A DNA stretch of 7,340 bases, taken from Deltaproteobacteria bacterium (GTDB lineage Bacteria; Desulfobacterota; Binatia; UBA9968). Shown here piece by piece: positions 4,842 through 7,340 of the stretch; positions within the stretch are counted from its first letter, which is position 1; the number at the start of each line of letters is the position of its first letter. Under the pieces are notes generated by a model that ran no database searches, had not been told where the DNA came from, and worked only from the letters and a program-made list of their open reading frames with translations. The translations under genes were made by a program, and so were the position numbers. The stretch spans positions 1-7,340 of the forward strand of contig JAHKKJ010000282.1 in NCBI GenBank assembly GCA_020027655.1, written 5' to 3'.

Positions 4842-5285
4842 ATGTCTAAGGTTCGAACCGTTTCGAGGCTCGCTCTATTCTTTTTGGTCATGGCGTTTGC
4901 GAGCAACGCCGTCGCTGCGGAAAAGGCCACGCCTTCTGGAAAGGTAGCGATCGAAAGTACTTCGATTGCTGCTGGCATTGGAGTGAGCTGGGGCGATGGG
5001 AAGCTGACCTTCAAAGGGAAGACCTACCCGTTCTCCATCGACGGTCTATCGCTGGTGGATTGGGGCATCAGCAAAGCGCAGGCGACTGGGGATGTCTACA
5101 ATTTAACCGATGCGGCCAAACTCGCGGGAACCTATGTGGCCGCGGAAGCCGGGCTTACTCTGGCCGGCGGCATGGGCGGCATGGTGCTGCGCAATCAGGA
5201 TGGCGTGATCTTGCACGTGCGTTCTGTTTCTCAGGGTGCCCGGCTGCAACTCGGCACTAGCGGATTGATCATCAAGATGAAGTAA
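4842..5285 (+). CDS. Small exported protein of unnamed family, glycine-rich and predicted beta-rich
   Basis: This 147-residue protein starts with a clear Sec signal peptide: Arg/Lys at the N-terminus, the hydrophobic core LALFFLVMAFA (10-20), and cleavage after AVA (23-25) or one residue later. The mature part of about 122 residues has two blocks, 45-88 (GIGVSWGDGKLTFKGKTYPF, then SIDGLSLVDWGISKAQATGDVYNL) and 96-147 (GTYVAAEAGLTLAGG, LRNQDGVILHV, then QGARLQLGTSGLIIKMK). Alternating hydrophobic residues and many glycines suggest a beta fold. I recall similar hypothetical periplasmic proteins in Proteobacteria but no name or function. A distant relation to DUF1134/EipA-type proteins is only a guess. 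The ATG is well supported by AAGGAGGA at 4825-4832, 9 bases upstream. It has no cysteine and no lipobox. It is divergent from the regulator gene, so shared control is possible. Confidence 0.85.
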   Translation: MSKVRTVSRLALFFLVMAFASNAVAAEKATPSGKVAIESTSIAAGIGVSWGDGKLTFKGKTYPFSIDGLSLVDWGISKAQATGDVYNLTDAAKLAGTYVAAEAGLTLAGGMGGMVLRNQDGVILHVRSVSQGARLQLGTSGLIIKMK

Positions 5286-5827
5286 GAAACCGGCAGTGGG
5301 GCGAGGGATAGGTGTCGGGTGATGAGGGATTCTCCCCTCGCTCCCCGACTCTCTACCCTCGACCCCTATCCGGATTTGATTCGAGTCGATCTGCTCGCCC
5401 TATATTAGCGGAGCGGTTTCGCGGCCATTGCCCCAGATGTGCGAGGGCGGCGCGCAGTGGGGCGCTGGAGAGCTGATTAGTCCAGCGTAGGGCGTGTGCG
5501 TCTCTTGGATCAGGAAGATTGCGCCGGAAACCGACTGCTTTTTGTGCTCGGTCTGTTGCACGCCAAATCCTCATGCGGTGAATGCGCTTTACGATATCGC
5601 GAGCCGTTTTCAGCATGTTCGAAATAACGGAAACTAATATAGACACCGATGGACAGGACCACGTAAAGCCTGCATCGCTCTCGTGAGTGGGTGCCCGCCC
5701 TTGGAAAAGGAAAATCAGGGAGGATTTGCGGATGTTTGTTCCAACCAGGAAGTAGACAGATTCCTCTCAACTCCCATTTTTCTAAAACAGGGAGGACGGT
5801 CCATCGGAGAAAATAGACACTCTCGAC
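5286..5827. other. Gene-free stretch downstream of the exported protein
   Basis: The first 85 bases hold an inverted repeat (5306-5371). After that the sequence is GC-rich up to about 5560, with one small hairpin (CGCTGGA 5463-5469 with TCCAGCG 5481-5487, 11-base loop) and no other structure I recognise. Two minus-strand frames (5646-5353 and 5770-5510) overlap each other in different frames. They lack good ribosome binding sites and recognisable motifs, and neither was accepted. This may be decayed coding sequence, but no parent family could be identified. Confidence 0.5.
5306..5371. repeat. Imperfect inverted repeat after the exported protein gene
   Basis: GGATAGGTGTCG (5306-5317) pairs with CGACCCCTATCC (5360-5371) at 11 of 12 positions. 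A smaller nested pair, GAGGGA/TCCCCTC, lies at about 5324-5339. It begins 20 bases after the stop of the exported-protein gene and could end or stabilise its transcript, but there is no U-tract. The phrases (GGGATAGG, CTCCCCGACTC) are of the dispersed-repeat kind. Confidence 0.5.
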
Positions 5828-6004
5828 GTGTGCTATTATAGCTGCCTCGGCGTCCTGTATTTTGTCCTTGGAGTGGGTTGGCCCGCCAGGGCATTTGCTC
5901 GCATTCAGGCCAGCGAGGCGATCGGTTTTACGACTGGCCTAATGCATTCCATTTCAGGCCTTCGGCGTTTTTATGCTGGGCTGGGGTTTGCGGGGGTAAA
6001 TTAA
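5828..6004 (+). pseudogene. Possible remnant of a small membrane-protein gene (weakly DUF4345-like)
   Basis: A plus-strand frame open from 5786 to the TAA at 6002-6004 translates, from a GTG at 5828, to 58 residues. They include LGVLYFVLGVGWPARAFARI and HSISGLRRFYAGLGFAGVN. A hydrophobic helix followed by 's-.lR.fYaGLg.a' resembles the start of DUF4345-type four-helix membrane proteins, which are about 120 residues long. Here the frame stops right after the second motif, and the following sequence is AT-rich and non-coding. No ATG or good ribosome binding site is present. TGCTATTAT at 5831-5839 even resembles an extended -10, which would argue against translation. The resemblance is from memory and weak; this may be chance. 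Confidence 0.25.
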
Positions 6005-6205
6005 TATCTCGTCAGAGTCGAAGAAACATGATGAGATAGCAATCGGATTTTTCGCGAAAAGGCGTAAAGGGAATAAAAACGCAGACCAAATCTGAAATTC
6101 GAACCAAATCCAAATGGTGACTTGGATGGTTTTGACCAGGGAGTTTGACAAACACTTACGCAGGAAATATTGCTTCAGTGATCAGATTAAAGAAGGGATT
6201 CACCT
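6005..6205. other. Leader region of the DUF2092 gene
   Basis: This AT-richer 201-bp region holds a GGCGTAAAGGGAATAAAAACGC stretch at about 6061-6082 and a TTCGAACCAAATCCAAAT phrase (about 6098-6115) of the dispersed-repeat kind. The candidate promoter at 6145-6173 and a modest ribosome binding site (GAAGGG, about 6192-6197) follow before the ATG at 6206. A minus-strand frame across it has no protein-like features. Confidence 0.5.
6145..6173 (+). promoter_or_regulatory. Candidate sigma70-type promoter for the DUF2092 gene
   Basis: A perfect TTGACA lies at 6145-6150. With a 17-bp spacer, the -10 position (6168-6173) reads TATTGC, which keeps the first three consensus bases only. Transcription would start about 25 bases before the ATG at 6206. 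The -35 is strong and the -10 is poor, so the call is moderate. Confidence 0.4.
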
Positions 6206-6991
6206 ATGAAGCGTGTGTATTGTTCTGCGAGACGGATCGGTTCAGTAGTCGCTTTGACGATGCTGGTTTTGGCCGGATGGCCCCAGCCTGGTCATGTGCA
6301 ACCTGCGGGGATCGATCCGCAGGCGGAAAAATTGTTGCGGCGCATGAGCGACTACCTGGCGAGCCGCCAGCAGTTCACTTTGAAGGCGGAGAGCACGCTC
6401 GAAGTCGTACTGACATCCGGGCAGAAGCTGCAGTATGACAGTCCTGCGACACTGATGGTGTCGCGACCGAATAAGCTGCGCGCTCACCGCAAGGGTGACC
6501 TCGCCAACCAGGAATTTTTCTACGATGGCAAGACCCTGACGCTCTACAACCCGCGGGAGAATTTGTACGCCACCACGGCTGCGCCGCCGACACTCGATGA
6601 GACGCTCGACTTCGCCCGGGAGAAACTCGACATAATCGCGCCCGCTGCAGAACTCCTGTACAAGAACGCCGCTGAGAGAATGCTGAAGGAGTCCTCGTCC
6701 GGGTTCGTGGTCGGCCCGAGCGTTGTCGGGGGTGTCAAAAGTACTCATCTCGCGTTTCGCGGAGCGGAAGTCGACTGGCAGATCTGGATCGAGGACGGGG
6801 ACAAGCCGTTGCCCCGCAAATTCATCCTCACCTCGAAAAAGGTTGCCGGGGAGCCACAGTTCACCGTATTAATTAGGAACTGGGACGTAGCGCCGAAGTT
6901 GACGAATCAGGAGTTCAGTTTCACGCCGCCCAAAGGCGCTAAGAAAATCGAGTTTCTCCAGCTGACCGCCGAAGCGGGAAAGCCAAAATGA
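6206..6991 (+). CDS. Exported DUF2092 protein, LolA/LppX-like fold
   Basis: This 261-residue protein is predicted to be exported: MKRVYCSARRIGS is followed by the hydrophobic stretch VVALTMLVLAG (14-24). No cysteine follows, so it is not a lipoprotein, and the SARRIGS pattern does not fit a Tat motif well. From about residue 37 it matches what I know of DUF2092 ('predicted periplasmic protein'): DPQAEKLLRRMSDYL, FTLKAESTLEVVL, RPNKLRAHRKGD, FFYDGKTLTLYNPRENLYAT, then TLDETLDFAREKLDIIAPAAELLY, and a C-terminal half with LAFRGAEVDWQIWIEDG and RNWDVAPKLTNQEFSFTPP. The fold is like LolA/LppX, a half-barrel able to hold lipid, but the substrate is unknown. The ATG at 6206 has GAAGGG 8 bases upstream. 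A small exported protein follows 121 bp downstream on the same strand, so the two may be co-expressed. Confidence 0.88.
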   Translation: MKRVYCSARRIGSVVALTMLVLAGWPQPGHVQPAGIDPQAEKLLRRMSDYLASRQQFTLKAESTLEVVLTSGQKLQYDSPATLMVSRPNKLRAHRKGDLANQEFFYDGKTLTLYNPRENLYATTAAPPTLDETLDFAREKLDIIAPAAELLYKNAAERMLKESSSGFVVGPSVVGGVKSTHLAFRGAEVDWQIWIEDGDKPLPRKFILTSKKVAGEPQFTVLIRNWDVAPKLTNQEFSFTPPKGAKKIEFLQLTAEAGKPK

Positions 6992-7026
6992 GGTTGCCTT
7001 GCAGAACGGGTTCTTTTACAGGAGCT

Positions 7027-7078
7027 AACGGAGATAACAGAGATATAAAAAACTTCGTTGCCTCTGTTCTCTCCTGTT
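7027..7078. repeat. Imperfect inverted repeat between the DUF2092 gene and the last gene
   Basis: AACGGAGATAACAGAG (7027-7042) pairs with CTCTGTTCTCTCCTGTT (7062-7078), apart from one bulged base and one mismatch, around a loop with ATATAAAAAACTTCG. The AACGGAGATAACAGAG phrase is also of the dispersed-repeat kind. It could partly terminate, or protect the 3' end of, the DUF2092 transcript. No clean U-run follows on the plus strand. Confidence 0.5.
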
Positions 7079-7112
7079 AAAGAGGACCCAAAAATTAGAA
7101 AAGGAGCAAACA

Positions 7113-7340
7113 ATGAAAACGTTTTTAATGTCCATAGCGCTCACTATAGCGCTAGTTTTTATGTCTATCGCGGACTTCCTGCCCGAGTCCCCGTTGAGAC
7201 TGGGATTCGTCGGGAATGCTGAGGCAATCATCGGCATGCCCTGGACACCCTACTCTTTCGCAGGCGTGGCGCGCCGTTCGATGTACGCAGAAAGCGTATA
7301 CCATACTGCCGCCGTGAACGCTGCCGCTGCCAACGCTGCT
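7113..7340 (+). CDS. Small exported protein, 3' end outside window
   Basis: The frame is open from the ATG at 7113 to the window edge, 76 codons without a stop. The start is supported by AAGGAG at 7101-7106, 6 bases upstream. Residues 1-20 (MKTFLMSIALTIALVFMSIA) form a signal peptide or anchor core, with a possible cleavage in the NAEA region near 38-41. Next comes IIGMPWTPYSFAGVARRSMY and an Ala/Asn-rich stretch (AAVNAAAANAA) at the edge. I recall small exported proteins with an 'IIGxPxTPxSxAGVARR' motif next to DUF2092 genes in related bacteria, but no function. The Ala-rich region suggests a flexible or membrane-near segment. Full length is unknown. Confidence 0.75.
   Translation, partial: MKTFLMSIALTIALVFMSIADFLPESPLRLGFVGNAEAIIGMPWTPYSFAGVARRSMYAESVYHTAAVNAAAANAA

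Noticed and set aside
5353..5770. Two overlapping minus-strand frames of 97 and 86 codons
   Set aside because: There is no recognisable motif, no ribosome binding site, they occupy conflicting frames, and one runs into the inverted repeat at 5306-5371.
6242..6748. Minus-strand 168-codon frame opposite the DUF2092 gene
   Set aside because: It is antisense to a recognised family with a signal peptide and promoter, and shows no features of its own.

Overview
The window reads as chromosomal DNA from a Gram-negative bacterium of moderate-to-high GC. Evidence is a periplasmic HtrA/DegP-type protease, exported proteins with Sec-type signals and a LolA-fold DUF2092 protein. The spacers are packed with short phrase-like repeats (CGCAAAGG/GCGCCAAG, GTTTCAGGTGTCAG, TTCGGATTTC, TCCTGAGCA..GTCGAAGGG, GGCGGGTTTGAAACCCGCC, AACGGAGATAACAGAG). 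From memory these are common in Desulfobacterota-like and other environmental lineages, but the taxon cannot be fixed from this window alone.

Layout. Positions 1-237 hold the C-terminal end of a gene running in from the left, probably an alpha-amylase-family glycosidase (+ strand). A 415-bp repeat mosaic without genes follows. Three minus-strand genes come next, transcribed right to left: an OmpR-type response regulator (4568-3891), a membrane sensor histidine kinase (3913-2504, overlapping the regulator by 23 bp) and an HtrA/Do serine protease (2168-708) that ends at a strong rho-independent terminator. Divergent from the regulator is a small exported protein of unnamed family (4842-5285). 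A gap of about 900 bp contains no intact gene, but holds a possible broken membrane-protein gene at 5828-6004. The right end carries an exported DUF2092 protein (6206-6991) and the start of a small exported protein running off the window (7113-7340).

How the genes may work together. The regulator, kinase and protease look like an envelope-stress module in which the two-component pair senses a periplasmic condition and drives htrA, as in the known pairings CiaRH-HtrA, CssRS-HtrA and MprAB-PepD. Regulator and kinase resemble the CusR/CusS 'heavy-metal' subfamily by sequence, but the kinase's sensor domain has no His or Cys, so metal sensing is not supported. The 167 bp upstream of htrA hold a perfect 16-bp palindrome and a pair of ACCGGA hexamers 11 bp apart beside an AT-rich -10-like stretch. 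These are the best candidate regulator sites. The DUF2092 gene and its small downstream neighbour look like a second, separate unit of exported proteins.

Nothing in the window supports a CRISPR array, prophage, intact insertion sequence, tRNA or rRNA. The clearest unexplained structure is the dense, multi-family repeat content of nearly every spacer, often as imperfect inverted pairs.
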